Shown piece after piece: positions 1-8,934 of a stretch of DNA of 64,000 bases. Location of the stretch: contig NZ_SUND01000019.1 in the NCBI RefSeq assembly GCF_005280205.1, forward strand, positions 1 to 64,000. Direction: 5' to 3'. The notes beneath the pieces were generated by a model. It did not search any database and was not told the DNA's origin. It saw only the letters and a list, made by a program, of their open reading frames with translations. The DNA is from Bacillus yapensis (GTDB lineage: Bacteria > Bacillota > Bacilli > Bacillales > Cytobacillaceae). Numbering within the stretch: the first letter of the stretch is position 1; each line of letters begins with the position of its first letter. Position numbers and translations under genes: made by a program.

Positions 1-121
1 ACATGCTACACTCCCCGCTCGGTTTCCCTTACGGATAAGTTGGCTGATGATAGGGTAAAGATTGTGATATCTCCCTACTGCTTTGCTAAAGCAGATTTCC
101 TAAATGCCCTTATGGGCGCAC
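1..121 (-). mobile_element. Group II intron, 5' end (partial, continues past left edge)
   Basis: On the minus strand the radC reading frame stops matching RadC exactly at 122/121 and is followed by GTGCGCCC, the 5' signature of bacterial group II introns (GUGYG; the lactococcal LtrB intron also begins GTGCGCCC). A small hairpin GCCC-ATAA-GGGC follows at once, as in domain I of such introns, then a structured, non-coding stretch containing AACCGAGCGGGGAG. Only about 121 nt lie in the window, so the reverse-transcriptase ORF, domains V/VI and the 3' splice site are not visible. The orientation is the same as radC, as needed for splicing. The identification rests on the 5' motif and the abrupt loss of homology. 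Confidence 0.78.
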
Positions 122-607
122 CACCTCTCTAGGGTGTACGATCGAAGCATTCAAACTTCCAATAAAAATGGTTTGTTTGTGGAGCACCTGATTTTTCGTG
201 TTTAAATATAAACAAACAAAATGCTCCTGTGATAAAAATCGCATATCATTCATGACATAGTTCGCGCCATCTTCAGGAGAACGGATGACATATCGGTCAT
301 CATAGGCAAGGTTAGAAATTCTTCTCCCAATTTCAACAGCAGCTAATACTTGTATAGCTTTTGCTTTTCCAATTCCTTTTATTGCAGTAATTTCAGCTAA
401 GGTGGCATCTTTTAATAAACGTAGGCCATCAAAGCTCGTCAATAGACGATTTGAAAGTTGTAGAACGGATTCATCCTTCGTTCCTGTTCTAAGTAAAATC
501 GCAATTAATTCATGATTAGAGAGACTTTCAGAGCCACTCTGTTCAAATCGTTCTCTTGGGCGTTCGTTTTCTGGGAAATCTCTAATCATTAAAGTTTCCG
601 CTTGCAA
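122..607 (-). CDS. radC: DNA repair protein RadC, 5' exon, interrupted by intron
   Basis: RadC/JAB1-type protein of the Bacillus radC-maf-spoIIB neighbourhood. Visible are the N-terminal motif ERPRERF (about residues 16-22), a helix-hairpin-helix-like segment (ITAIKGIGKAKAIQVLAAVE, about 69-88) and the start of the MPN/JAB domain up to HPREV. The catalytic His-x-His...Asp part normally follows that point and is missing, because the frame runs into the intron and stops at 112-110. The start is a TTG at 607: GGAGG lies 8 nt upstream, while the first ATG (589) has no suitable ribosome binding site. RadC is probably made only if the intron splices; otherwise this is a truncated 5' fragment. Annotators may call it a pseudogene. 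Confidence 0.85.
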
Positions 608-644
608 GTCTTATTCCTCCTTGTGTCCTAGTCGCTCTAGAACA

Positions 645-1217
645 TTAAAAGGGAAGAGGATATCCAAGCTCTTTTAATTCTCTGATAGTTCGAGATAGAG
701 GCAAGCCAACCACCGAATAATAATCGCCGTTGATCTTCTTTACAAGAAGTCTTCCAAAGCCTTGGATTCCGTAAGAGCCTGCCTTATCTAATGGTTCTCC
801 GGTGCTCACATAGCTTTTGATATCATCATCTGATAAGTTCCAGAACTCGACATCGGTCTTTTCGTAAAATGTTGTACTTTTTGTTGGTTCTATAATCGAC
901 ACACCTGTATAAACAGTGTGTGTCCTACCAGATAACAACTTGAGCATTTCTACTGCTTCATCGCTATTCCCTGGCTTTCCCAAGACTTGTCCATCTGCAA
1001 CGACAATCGTGTCAGAACCAATGACAAATGCATGAGGGTTTGCCTGTGAAACATGTTTGGCTTTTCGCTCAGCCAAATCCATTACTATTTCTTCAGGGGT
1101 ATTTTCTGGATTGTAGGACTCATCAACATCCGAGCTCGCGATTTCAAAGTTTAGTTTTAAACTTTCAAGAAGTTCTTTTCGCCGTGGAGAAGAAGAGGCT
1201 AAAATGAGGGTTTGCAT
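645..1217 (-). CDS. maf: Maf family nucleotide pyrophosphatase
   Basis: Maf-type nucleoside triphosphate pyrophosphatase of about 190 residues. Family members hydrolyse dTTP/UTP or modified nucleotides, and B. subtilis Maf has been linked to septum formation. The protein opens with the signature LILASSSPRRKELL, followed by the GSDTIVV segment and GKPGN, all typical of the family. An upstream in-frame start at 1271 would add 18 residues without family similarity. The ATG at 1217 is preceded by AGGTGA at normal spacing and begins directly with MQTLILASS, so it was chosen. The gene lies between radC and spoIIB, as in B. subtilis. Confidence 0.95.
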   Translation of the reverse strand: MQTLILASSSPRRKELLESLKLNFEIASSDVDESYNPENTPEEIVMDLAERKAKHVSQANPHAFVIGSDTIVVADGQVLGKPGNSDEAVEMLKLLSGRTHTVYTGVSIIEPTKSTTFYEKTDVEFWNLSDDDIKSYVSTGEPLDKAGSYGIQGFGRLLVKKINGDYYSVVGLPLSRTIRELKELGYPLPF

Positions 1218-1435
1218 CAGATCACCTAACCTTACCGTATCAGAAAGGGAGATACAACTTAATCGTACCAAATATTTCTGATATTTTCTATTGAATAAAT
1301 TTAAAAATTTCTACAATTTAATTATTTCTTTTATGTAAGTAGATTTTTTCATTCTTAAACATGAAATAAGTAGCCCCATCGAATAATACGACGTATAAAG
1401 TCGCTACTAAGTTTCAATATAAATAAGTTTACACC

Positions 1436-1476
1436 AAAAAGGAGCCTTTTCCAAATGGATAAGCTCCTTATTTTTT
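1436..1476 (-). terminator. Terminator after spoIIB (possibly bidirectional)
   Basis: Inverted repeat AAGGAGC / GCTCCTT with A/T runs on both sides. On the minus strand the stem is followed by TTTTT, placing it about 60 nt downstream of the spoIIB stop. The rest of the 320-nt gap between maf and spoIIB is AT-rich and shows no gene. Confidence 0.7.
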
Positions 1477-1538
1477 ACAATTCAGACTATCTACTCATCA
1501 CTATTTCCCAGAAAATAATCGAATGAACTCGAAATTTG

Positions 1539-2600
1539 TTACTTCAGTTGGTTATAAACTCCTAAGAAATTGAGCAAATGCTGTTGAGCATTTATAAGGA
1601 GGGTGGCATCATTTTTTTCTCCATAGCTTTTGATATTTTCACTCGCCCCATCAAGCTCTGCTTTTATCTGTTTAACCTGTTCGTTTTCAGCTGCTTTTAA
1701 GCCATTCCATTTTTCTAATTGTCCATTTAAGGAATCTAGTCTATCGGATGGAATCGAATTTGAAAGACTGGCGGTTGTAATTGTTTCCAAAAGAGACTGA
1801 TAGAGGGAAGGAGATAATTCTAGTATATTTTTATCTGATTCCTGTAATTCGGATAATGATGGACCTCCGAAGGCAACTTCCTTCGAGAAGGTCTCAATTC
1901 CCTTGCTTTGTACTTGAGTTCCTATTGATTTGGCATTCTCTATATTATCCGCAAGCCCTACGTATATATAGGAGTTATTTTCGATTTCAATGACTTTTGT
2001 CGGAACACCCTTTGTTGCCATTGATTGTGCCTCAGCCTCAGCGTTTTCAGGTGTAGAAAAAACACCTGCTTGAACCATATAGGTTGTGATTGAAGGGAGA
2101 TCGATTGAAGCTTGTCCAGTTTGACTTTGATCCTCATTCGGTGTATCCTCCGTTACAGGTCCTGCACTAGGCTCATTCGCCGAATCAGATATGACCATTT
2201 TTAACATCAAAATTCCAAGACTTCCGCCTAATAAGACAGCGAGAAAAATCGTTAATATAATGGAGGGAAGGACACCTTTTTTTCTAGGTCCTTTCAGCGG
2301 ACTTCCTTTGTACCCTTTACCTTTTTTTGTTTTTGATTGGGTAACAATGGTATATTCCTTTAGCTCATCATCCTCAATTTCCGGAAGAATCCATTCAAAT
2401 TCATCTTCTTCCTGTGCTTCTTGGGCGGCTGCTGTTTCTTGCTCCGTAGCCTTTTCCACAGCATGTAGAGGTGATTTTTCTAAAACTGGTATGTCATTCT
2501 CCTCTTTTTTAGGAGTTTGTTTATGCTCTTCTTGTATAGGACTCTCTTTTCCATTTATTTTGATCGTGATAGTTTTAAAATCTCCTGGCTTGTCCAATGT
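1539..2600 (-). CDS. spoIIB: Stage II sporulation protein SpoIIB (SPOR domain)
   Basis: Protein of about 353 residues with an acidic, Glu-rich cytoplasmic N-terminus, one transmembrane helix (about residues 110-136), a linker and a SPOR domain (about 170-245, from TTYMVQAGVFSTPENAEAEA onwards), then a C-terminal helical part. SPOR domains bind denuded peptidoglycan at septa. SpoIIB helps target the engulfment DMP complex to the sporulation septum in B. subtilis. Position next to maf is the B. subtilis arrangement and supports the name. The longest frame starts with an ATG at 2615 that lacks a ribosome binding site. A TTG at 2600 has GGAGG 7 nt upstream and gives MDKPGDF, so it was preferred. 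Confidence 0.88.
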   Translation of the reverse strand, partial: TLDKPGDFKTITIKINGKESPIQEEHKQTPKKEENDIPVLEKSPLHAVEKATEQETAAAQEAQEEDEFEWILPEIEDDELKEYTIVTQSKTKKGKGYKGSPLKGPRKKGVLPSIILTIFLAVLLGGSLGILMLKMVISDSANEPSAGPVTEDTPNEDQSQTGQASIDLPSITTYMVQAGVFSTPENAEAEAQSMATKGVPTKVIEIENNSYIYVGLADNIENAKSIGTQVQSKGIETFSKEVAFGGPSLSELQESDKNILELSPSLYQSLLETITTASLSNSIPSDRLDSLNGQLEKWNGLKAAENEQVKQIKAELDGASENIKSYGEKNDATLLINAQQHLLNFLGVYNQLK

Positions 2601-2652
2601 GTGTCCTCCTTCCATGTCGAATGCAGGTTTGCATCAAACATAACATAATGGA

Positions 2653-2687
2653 CAAAAAAAATAACAAGACTTTTGTCGTCTTGTTAT
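2653..2687 (-). terminator. Terminator at end of the pil operon
   Basis: Minus-strand stem AACAAGAC / GTCTTGTT with a 7-nt loop followed by a run of T residues. It lies just after the pilO stop and separates the pilus operon from spoIIB. Confidence 0.85.
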
Positions 2688-2707
2688 AGAGATTTTCGTC
2701 AAATTTT

Positions 2708-3703
2708 TTAACGTGAGGGAATCCTTAAAACTTGCCCAACACGAATTTGATCACCTTTTATTTGGTTGTCTTCCTGAATAAGAAGGATTCCAGATTTATA
2801 CTCATCAGCGTAAAATTGCTTAGCAATCTTCGTCAACGTATCTCCTGATTGCACGATGTACTCTTGCGATTCCGTGCTCTGGTTTTCAATAAAAGTATTA
2901 ACATCTTCACCCGTCTGCTCAGATTCAACTGAGTTCCCGTTTTGAATTGGTGCTTCAGACTTTGAAGGTTCCTCACCAGAATATTCACCAAAATTACTTA
3001 AAGGATTCTTTTTATCCGCTGGCTCAGGTGCCTCCATTTTTGGAAGTCTATCGATTAAGTCTGCTAGAGTTGGCATATAAAAAGCAACTAATACAATTTC
3101 ATATCGCAAAGGCAGATCCGATTGGCCTTCTTCTATTATTTCCTCGTCTTCTTCGGTAAAATCGATAGATTCGATAATTGTAATCCGCTCTGAGTTTTCC
3201 AGAATGCCAATAAACTCTTCGAATTCAAAATAAGTTGGGGACTCGACATTGATCGTAACAGTTATCTTTTTAAGACCTGACGGTAGAGAAACGGACTTCC
3301 CGCTATCTTCTGTTTCTGATTCGACATCCTGACCTGTTGCTATACTTTCTAGATCTTCAGATTCCTGGTTATCCTCTAGTTCCTCACCATCCTCAAATTC
3401 CATATTCTTTACAAAACTACCAGATACGACTTCTGCTTTCTCAATATCAAGAAGTAGCTGCTGAGACATCGGCTTAACCGGTACCAGTTTTTGCAGGGTA
3501 ACAGAACTATCAAAAGTGGTTCGATTTGTATCTGTTATCTTATTTTGTAAGGTTGATAAAATTTGTTCTTGAGTTGTTAGCTCATTCTCCTTTAATGAGA
3601 TTTTCTCCAGCTTAGGATATAGGACAAAGTAGAACACGCTTATAAAGAAAAGAATTAGCACGAAAATAGTTGTGACTGTAATTAACTTTTCCTTTCGATT
3701 CAT
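2708..3703 (-). CDS. pilO: PilO-like type IV pilus assembly protein with C-terminal LysM domain
   Basis: The first 35 residues carry a single transmembrane helix (about 8-30), followed by a coiled-coil-prone segment and a PilO-like alpha/beta core with a long acidic insertion (about 105-140). This is the PilO plan: an inner-membrane protein that pairs with PilN and joins PilM to the pilus machine. Unusually, residues about 281-331 form a LysM domain (YIVQSGDTLTKIAKQFY ... GQVLRIPS), which binds peptidoglycan and is outside the cell membrane in this topology. The gene overlaps pilN by 4 nt (ATGA) and is last in the operon, before a terminator. Divergent from proteobacterial PilO; the name rests on topology, length and gene order. 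Confidence 0.82.
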   Translation of the reverse strand: MNRKEKLITVTTIFVLILFFISVFYFVLYPKLEKISLKENELTTQEQILSTLQNKITDTNRTTFDSSVTLQKLVPVKPMSQQLLLDIEKAEVVSGSFVKNMEFEDGEELEDNQESEDLESIATGQDVESETEDSGKSVSLPSGLKKITVTINVESPTYFEFEEFIGILENSERITIIESIDFTEEDEEIIEEGQSDLPLRYEIVLVAFYMPTLADLIDRLPKMEAPEPADKKNPLSNFGEYSGEEPSKSEAPIQNGNSVESEQTGEDVNTFIENQSTESQEYIVQSGDTLTKIAKQFYADEYKSGILLIQEDNQIKGDQIRVGQVLRIPSR

Positions 3704-4344
3704 ATACCATCTCCTCCTTCTGTGGCGGAGGAGTTATTTTTCTTAAAAAACTCTCGATTTAATTTAACTTCATATTGCCCGAGGTAGCGAGGAATATATT
3801 TTTCATTTGTCAGTCTACTTTCATCTGGTCCCTCGTCCGTTTCACCAAACTTTTTATCATAAAATTCGGTCTCAGTATCTAGGCTATTTAATTTTGCATT
3901 GCTCACCCAATCCGATTCGAGTAAAGCATTTAAATAATAAGCTGCTTCACGGCTTGTTTCAAATTGCACTTCAAACTGAACTGTGCCCGTTTCTTCATAA
4001 GTAAAGGTTTGAATAAAGCCGCGCTCAGGAAGCAAAGCCGTTATATTTTGCAAAACTGGGACTGCTTTTATCGGATAAGCCTGTGCCCACTGAACAGTTC
4101 TTTCCAGCTCCGATAATGAGTCAGAAGCTTCATACGATAAAATCTTCTCCTGTTCAGCAGCTACTAACTGCTCGGTTGTGGAAATTTGCTGTTCCAAGCT
4201 AGCCAGTTTATTTTCATAGGATCGATTAAGAAAGTAAGCAAAAAATCCACCGAAAAGGAGGATTGCGGCCGCTATGATCGTTAGCAATAAAAGGGATTTA
4301 TTTTTTACCTCCCGTTGAGGTAAAAGGTTGATCTCGATAAGCAT
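3700..4344 (-). CDS. pilN: PilN-like type IV pilus assembly protein
   Basis: Protein of 214 residues that begins MLIEINLLP, matching the short cytoplasmic peptide with the INLLP motif that PilN uses to bind PilM. A transmembrane helix (about 18-41) and a coiled-coil segment (about 45-75) follow, then an alpha/beta fold region (about 85-165). The C-terminal tail is charged. It directly follows pilM with no gap and overlaps pilO by 4 nt, the conserved pilM-N-O order. Role: the membrane alignment subcomplex that links the cytoplasmic motor to the periphery. Confidence 0.9.
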   Translation of the reverse strand: MLIEINLLPQREVKNKSLLLLTIIAAAILLFGGFFAYFLNRSYENKLASLEQQISTTEQLVAAEQEKILSYEASDSLSELERTVQWAQAYPIKAVPVLQNITALLPERGFIQTFTYEETGTVQFEVQFETSREAAYYLNALLESDWVSNAKLNSLDTETEFYDKKFGETDEGPDESRLTNEKYIPRYLGQYEVKLNREFFKKNNSSATEGGDGI

Positions 4345-5331
4345 TTATTCCACCCCTTTTAAGGCAAGCCCTAGTGCAAGATTGAAAGTGTACGGAAGAT
4401 CTTTGGGTCCATTTTGAAAAGATGAGATGGTTTCTAGAGGAACAGCGAATTGTCTTTCTAAATCCTGTTCAATCTGAGAAAGCATCAGATGGTCACCTGC
4501 CAATAACAGCTTCGAAACCTGCTTATTACCCTGATGTAAAGAATATCGATAAAAATCCATTAAGCGGTTGATTTCTTTATAGACATCATCTAGTTGAAAA
4601 GACAAATCAGATGGCTCCCCTACATACTTTAATTCATATTTCCCATCTCTAGTTAGCTTCTTATCCCACTTCTCCTCATCAAACTCCAAAGGAAGATGAT
4701 GCATAAAGAATGGGATCGTATTTTCAAAGATACAAATATTTACATCGTTCAATCCAAATTGGACAACAAGCAAATTCTCACCCTTATTTGCATCATTTAG
4801 ATGATGGTACAGACGATACAAAGCTAAAGGAGAGATCTCTGCTTCGATTGGAGTTAACTTTGCGTCAGTAAGAAGTTCTCTATATTCTAGAACCGGCTCT
4901 TCCTGAGCAGCAAAAATCAAAACTTCCTGCCTTTCCTTATCCTTTGAGATGACAACTGCATCGAAGACAGGTTCATCAAATGGCAAATGAATACTAGTAC
5001 CTAGCTCTAAATACAAGTATCCTTTTAGCTCATCTTCCTTCACTTCTGCAGGAATAGATACCTTACGAATGATCACAAAAGACTCTGGAATTAAGAAACG
5101 AACATTGCGCTTCCCTAGCTTCCAATCTTCTACACACTCTTCTAATATATGTAATAGAGTTTCATACTCATTGATTTTCCCATTTGTAATAATTCCATTC
5201 GGCAACAACCGCTCTTCCCATTTACTAGGGACCAGTGGCTTTGTTTGCTTTAATTCTAGGTAGCGAATGGAATGGTCATTTATTATTATATTTGCAACTC
5301 GTTTTTTCCGAGAAAAGAGTGATAAACCCAT
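4345..5331 (-). CDS. pilM: PilM-like actin-fold pilus assembly protein
   Basis: Cytoplasmic protein of 328 residues without membrane segments. The N-terminal RVANIIINDHSIRYLELK resembles the first strands of the actin-like PilM/FtsA fold, and LLVVQFGLNDVNICIFEN (about 160-180) resembles the second phosphate-binding hairpin. Nucleotide-binding glycines are less obvious than in proteobacterial PilM, so nucleotide binding is uncertain. Its place directly before pilN, with the INLLP peptide in PilN, supports the assignment. Start ATG at 5331 with AAGGGG upstream. Confidence 0.87.
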   Translation of the reverse strand: MGLSLFSRKKRVANIIINDHSIRYLELKQTKPLVPSKWEERLLPNGIITNGKINEYETLLHILEECVEDWKLGKRNVRFLIPESFVIIRKVSIPAEVKEDELKGYLYLELGTSIHLPFDEPVFDAVVISKDKERQEVLIFAAQEEPVLEYRELLTDAKLTPIEAEISPLALYRLYHHLNDANKGENLLVVQFGLNDVNICIFENTIPFFMHHLPLEFDEEKWDKKLTRDGKYELKYVGEPSDLSFQLDDVYKEINRLMDFYRYSLHQGNKQVSKLLLAGDHLMLSQIEQDLERQFAVPLETISSFQNGPKDLPYTFNLALGLALKGVE

Positions 5332-5343
5332 ATGATGTACCCC

Positions 5344-6102
5344 TTATAAACCTGTTATTAATTGAAGATACAATAGAATAATTTTTTCATAAAAGAAATA
5401 GGCTACCAAAGTTCCCAAAGCAATAAAAGGACCAAATGGGATTGGCTTTTTTCGTTCAATTAGCTTAAATAGTAGAGCAATACCGCCAACTATTCCGCCA
5501 AAAAGAGTTGCTAGGAAAAATGATAAGAGCATCGTCTTTGTTCCTAACACAAACCCTATTAAGGCAAACAGTTTAATATCTCCTCCACCCATGCCGCCTT
5601 TACTAACAATCGCAATGACTAGCAATAGGGTAAATCCAATGACAGCTCCCAGGAGCGAATCCCACCACGGAGTGAGAGGAACTATGAAACGTTCCAATAA
5701 AAAAATCCCCGCAAACACGATTAAAATTTTATCAGGGATTAGCATATACGTAATATCTGAAACAAAGATGATGACCAATAAAGAGATCATTGTCCAAGCG
5801 ACAATCAACTCAAGAGACCAGCCTAATACGAAGGGAGCTAGCGCAAAAAGCATACCTGTTACAAGCTCCATAATGGGATAGATAGGGGAGATGCGCGACT
5901 GACATTGACGGCACTTTCCCCCTTGAATGATATAGGATAGCACTGGAATTAATTCCAATGCCGTTAACGTATGATGACAGTTCGGACAAGCCGATCGTGG
6001 TGTAACAATAGATTTCTTTTCAGGCACACGAAGACCTACTACGTTGAAGAAGGAACCGAGAAAGAGACCATATAAAAAAGGTAGAATATAAGCTGTATTC
6101 AT
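5344..6102 (-). CDS. pilD: Prepilin peptidase (PilD/ComC, type IV leader peptidase)
   Basis: Polytopic membrane protein of 252 residues, about the length of B. subtilis ComC (248). The N-terminal methyltransferase-like part carries two zinc-type pairs, CPNCH and CRQCQ (about 39-66). The two catalytic aspartates of the GXGD aspartic protease family are visible in SDITYMLIPD and in GMGGGDIKL. It cleaves the short leader of type IV prepilins and N-methylates the new N-terminus. It stands at the syntenic position of comC in B. subtilis, so it probably serves both this pilus and any competence pseudopilus (ComG) encoded elsewhere. Confidence 0.95.
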   Translation of the reverse strand: MNTAYILPFLYGLFLGSFFNVVGLRVPEKKSIVTPRSACPNCHHTLTALELIPVLSYIIQGGKCRQCQSRISPIYPIMELVTGMLFALAPFVLGWSLELIVAWTMISLLVIIFVSDITYMLIPDKILIVFAGIFLLERFIVPLTPWWDSLLGAVIGFTLLLVIAIVSKGGMGGGDIKLFALIGFVLGTKTMLLSFFLATLFGGIVGGIALLFKLIERKKPIPFGPFIALGTLVAYFFYEKIILLYLQLITGL

Positions 6103-6144
6103 TGTCTCAATCCCCCGTCTACTACTTTATAAATATTTTTTATC

Positions 6145-6576
6145 TTAACTTCCAGATTTAACTTCCTTAACTTTCACATTATCAGAAAGTAAGTTTTCCT
6201 CAGTTACATTACTGATTGTTTTGCCATCTCTGGTAATAGTAATTGCTGCGTATGTGTATGCCCCGTCCTCTGGAGTAATTGTAATAGAATAATCAGTTTC
6301 AGATTTAATATCTAAAAACTGCTCTAATGTTTTATCACCATCATCAGTCAATAAAGTTGGAGCATTTATTGTTGTTGAAGAAGCATAAAGTTTTGCTGCG
6401 TTTAAAACTTGTATAGCGTCGGCTTTTAGGGCATCCTCTTTTGATTTTTCAATAATTCCACCAATACTAGGCACAGCAATCGCCGAAACGATCCCCAAAA
6501 TAACAATAACCGCCAATAATTCCACTAATGTCAAACCACGCTGATTTTTAAGTCTCTTTTTCAAGTTCTTAATCAT
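6145..6576 (-). CDS. pilA: Type IV prepilin, probable major pilin
   Basis: Small protein of 143 residues with a class III signal: basic leader MIKNLKKRLKNQRG, then the cleavage site G|LTLVELL with Glu at mature position 5 and a hydrophobic helix of about 20 residues. The mature protein is about 129 residues with a short globular domain, the size of a ComGC/PilA major pilin. It is the only pilin on this strand and lies directly upstream of the prepilin peptidase, with a strong AAGGAGA ribosome binding site. An AT-rich 99-nt gap upstream could hold its own promoter, which would allow high expression. No cysteines are seen in the mature part, so no disulfide is expected. Confidence 0.9.
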   Translation of the reverse strand: MIKNLKKRLKNQRGLTLVELLAVIVILGIVSAIAVPSIGGIIEKSKEDALKADAIQVLNAAKLYASSTTINAPTLLTDDGDKTLEQFLDIKSETDYSITITPEDGAYTYAAITITRDGKTISNVTEENLLSDNVKVKEVKSGS

Positions 6577-6675
6577 TCTGTCATCTCCTTTTTTATAGTA
6601 CTTATTTACTATTATAATTTTACTCTACGAAACTTGTAAATAAAAATAATACTTTGTAAATCTTTGTCTTTTTAT

Positions 6676-7881
6676 CTATCCTACCTGGTTAAAAATTTCA
6701 AACATCGGTACCATAATAGAGGTAACGATCGTTCCGACAAGACCCGCCAAAAGCACAATCATCAACGGTTCAATCAATGCTTTTATCCGATCGGTACTAT
6801 TTTCGACTTCCCTCTCGTAGAAATCAGCTACTTTTCCTAACATCGAGTCTAGAGCACCCGTTTCTTCTCCAATCGCGATCATTTGAGTAATAAGAGGAGG
6901 GAATACCCAGTGCTTTCTCATCGGCCCCGTCATCGATTGTCCGCTTTCAAGTGCGTCACGTGACTGGCGAAGGACTTTTGCAATCACTTCATTTTCAACA
7001 ACATTTTCGACAATCGACATCGCTTGTAAAATCGGTACTGAGCTGCTGAACAAAGAGCTTAATGTTCTTGTCATCCTTGCCAAAGCAGCTTTTTGTAGCA
7101 TTTTCCCAAAGAACGGGATTCTCAATACAAAATAATCCAAATAATATTTCGAGTTTTTGTTATTTCTCAGGATAAGAATAACAAAAACGAAAGCCAACAC
7201 TAGCAAAACGACTAACCACCAAAATTTCTGCATAAAACTACTTGCAGATAAAACAAATTGCGTAATGGCAGGGAGTTCACCGCCAAATTCGGCAAACATA
7301 TCGACAAAGGTTGGCACAACTGTTACTAATAGAAAAATAACAACGGCTATCGCGACAATACCCACGGCAATTGGATACGCAAGAGCAGACTTGATTTTTG
7401 CTCTTGTATGATGTTGCTTTTCGAAATGGACAGCCAGACGCTCAAGCGTTTCATCCATACTTCCACCTGCCTCACCTGCACGAACCATGTTCACAAACAT
7501 TGATGGAAATATCTTTTTATGCTTCGCTGTAGCACTCGACAGAGATTTCCCTTCTCTTAAATCTAGTTCAATCTCTATTAGTGCCTTACGCAAAGGTTTG
7601 CTTTCTGTTTGCTCTGCCAAAATATTCGTCGATTCCACAACAGAAACTCCAGCTTTCAACAACGTTGAAAACTGTCTTAAGTAAATCACCATATGCTCTA
7701 GCTTCACCGGTGAGCCAATCGAGATATCCCTTGTCAAAATAGACTCTTGCACTTCAGTTATCTCTAAAACTCTTATTCCATCAGTCCGGAGCCTTTGCAT
7801 TGCGTCTCGTTTAGAAGAGGCATTTACAAAGCCTTGTTTCTTACCTCTTCGATCTCTACCAACATATTTGAACCTTGCCAT
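6676..7881 (-). CDS. pilC: PilC/GspF family inner-membrane platform protein
   Basis: Protein of about 401 residues with the duplicated T2SSF architecture: two homologous cytoplasmic helical domains (about 60-180 and 265-385) and three transmembrane segments (about 165-190, 215-240, 375-398). Typical motifs are LRQFSTLLKAGV in the first domain and ARMTRTLSSLFSSSVPILQA in the second. It is the rotor or platform on which PilB and PilT act. The longest frame starts at 7965 but overlaps pilT; the ATG at 7881 starts MARFKYVGRDRRGKKQG, which matches the family N-terminus, and lies 1 nt after the pilT stop. Confidence 0.95.
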   Translation of the reverse strand: MARFKYVGRDRRGKKQGFVNASSKRDAMQRLRTDGIRVLEITEVQESILTRDISIGSPVKLEHMVIYLRQFSTLLKAGVSVVESTNILAEQTESKPLRKALIEIELDLREGKSLSSATAKHKKIFPSMFVNMVRAGEAGGSMDETLERLAVHFEKQHHTRAKIKSALAYPIAVGIVAIAVVIFLLVTVVPTFVDMFAEFGGELPAITQFVLSASSFMQKFWWLVVLLVLAFVFVILILRNNKNSKYYLDYFVLRIPFFGKMLQKAALARMTRTLSSLFSSSVPILQAMSIVENVVENEVIAKVLRQSRDALESGQSMTGPMRKHWVFPPLITQMIAIGEETGALDSMLGKVADFYEREVENSTDRIKALIEPLMIVLLAGLVGTIVTSIMVPMFEIFNQVG

Positions 7882-7882
7882 C

Positions 7883-8923
7883 TTAGCCGATATTCTCCTG
7901 TAAATATGGTTCCGCCAAGTCCTTTGCAATGATATCTGCATGAACGAGCTCTCGAATACTTGCATCTAACGTATGCATGCCTTGAGCTCTTGAAGTCTGC
8001 ATAACATTGACAATTTGATAGATTTTCTCATTTCGGATCAAATTAGCTACCGCTGAATTATTGATCAAAACCTCTGTCGCGACCCTTCGACCTTTATTGT
8101 CCCTCGTCTTGAAAAGACGCTGTGACACGATTGATACAAGGACAGAAGCCAGTTGAATTCTTATTTGTGACTGTTGAGAAGGCGGAAAGACATCAATAAT
8201 ACGATTAATGGTTGCCGGTGCACTTGAAGTATGTAATGTTCCAAATACTAAGTGACCTGTTTCTGCCGCAGTAATTGCAGTTTGAATGGTTTCTAAATCA
8301 CGCATTTCCCCTACGAGAATGACATCAGGGTCCTGTCGTAGTGCTGCTCTTAATCCATTAGCAAAATTATTCGTATCAAAGCCAACCTCACGCTGGTCAA
8401 TAATCGAATGGCCATGTTTATGCAAATACTCAATCGGATCCTCTAACGTAATGATGTGTTTTCGCATCGTTTGATTCATATGTTGAATGAGCGATGCCAA
8501 AGTGGTAGACTTTCCGCTTCCCGTAGGTCCAGTAACCAATACTAACCCCTGTGGTTTTTCAGCAATTTTTTTAAGTACATTTGGAAGCATTAGCTCTTCA
8601 ATTGTCGGGATCTTTGTTGGTACAATTCTCACAGCTAAGGACACACAAGAACGCTGAAAAAATGCATTCACACGAAATCTGGAGACTCCCTGAATTCCAT
8701 AAGAAAAATCCAGTTCCCCTTTTTCCTTAAATTGAGCCCACATATTGTCAGGAATCATCGATTTTGCCATGCCCTCTGTATCTTCTGGAGTAAGGATGTC
8801 CTTCCCATAACGCTTCAATTCACCATTGATCCTTAACACAGGTGGAACTCCGACAGTAAAATGAATATCCGATGCCTTTAATTCATAGCCTGATTTTAGC
8901 AAATAATCGATTTTGTCCTTCAT
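7883..8923 (-). CDS. pilT: PilT twitching-motility (pilus retraction) ATPase
   Basis: Hexameric retraction ATPase of about 346 residues. Seen in order: N-terminal PAS-like part beginning with KASDIHF, Walker A GPTGSGKS (about 132-139), Asp box (ITLEDPIEYL), Walker B (VILVGEMRD), His box (HLVFGTLHT) and a C-terminal AVANLIRNEKIYQ that matches the retraction-specific AIRNLIRE motif. That motif separates PilT from PilB-type extension ATPases. The GTG at 8932 would put the start inside the ribosome binding site; ATG at 8923 has GAGGTG 6 nt upstream. Its presence implies a true retractable type IV pilus rather than only a competence pseudopilus. Confidence 0.95.
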   Translation of the reverse strand: MKDKIDYLLKSGYELKASDIHFTVGVPPVLRINGELKRYGKDILTPEDTEGMAKSMIPDNMWAQFKEKGELDFSYGIQGVSRFRVNAFFQRSCVSLAVRIVPTKIPTIEELMLPNVLKKIAEKPQGLVLVTGPTGSGKSTTLASLIQHMNQTMRKHIITLEDPIEYLHKHGHSIIDQREVGFDTNNFANGLRAALRQDPDVILVGEMRDLETIQTAITAAETGHLVFGTLHTSSAPATINRIIDVFPPSQQSQIRIQLASVLVSIVSQRLFKTRDNKGRRVATEVLINNSAVANLIRNEKIYQIVNVMQTSRAQGMHTLDASIRELVHADIIAKDLAEPYLQENIG

Positions 8924-8934
8924 GTTCTCCACCT

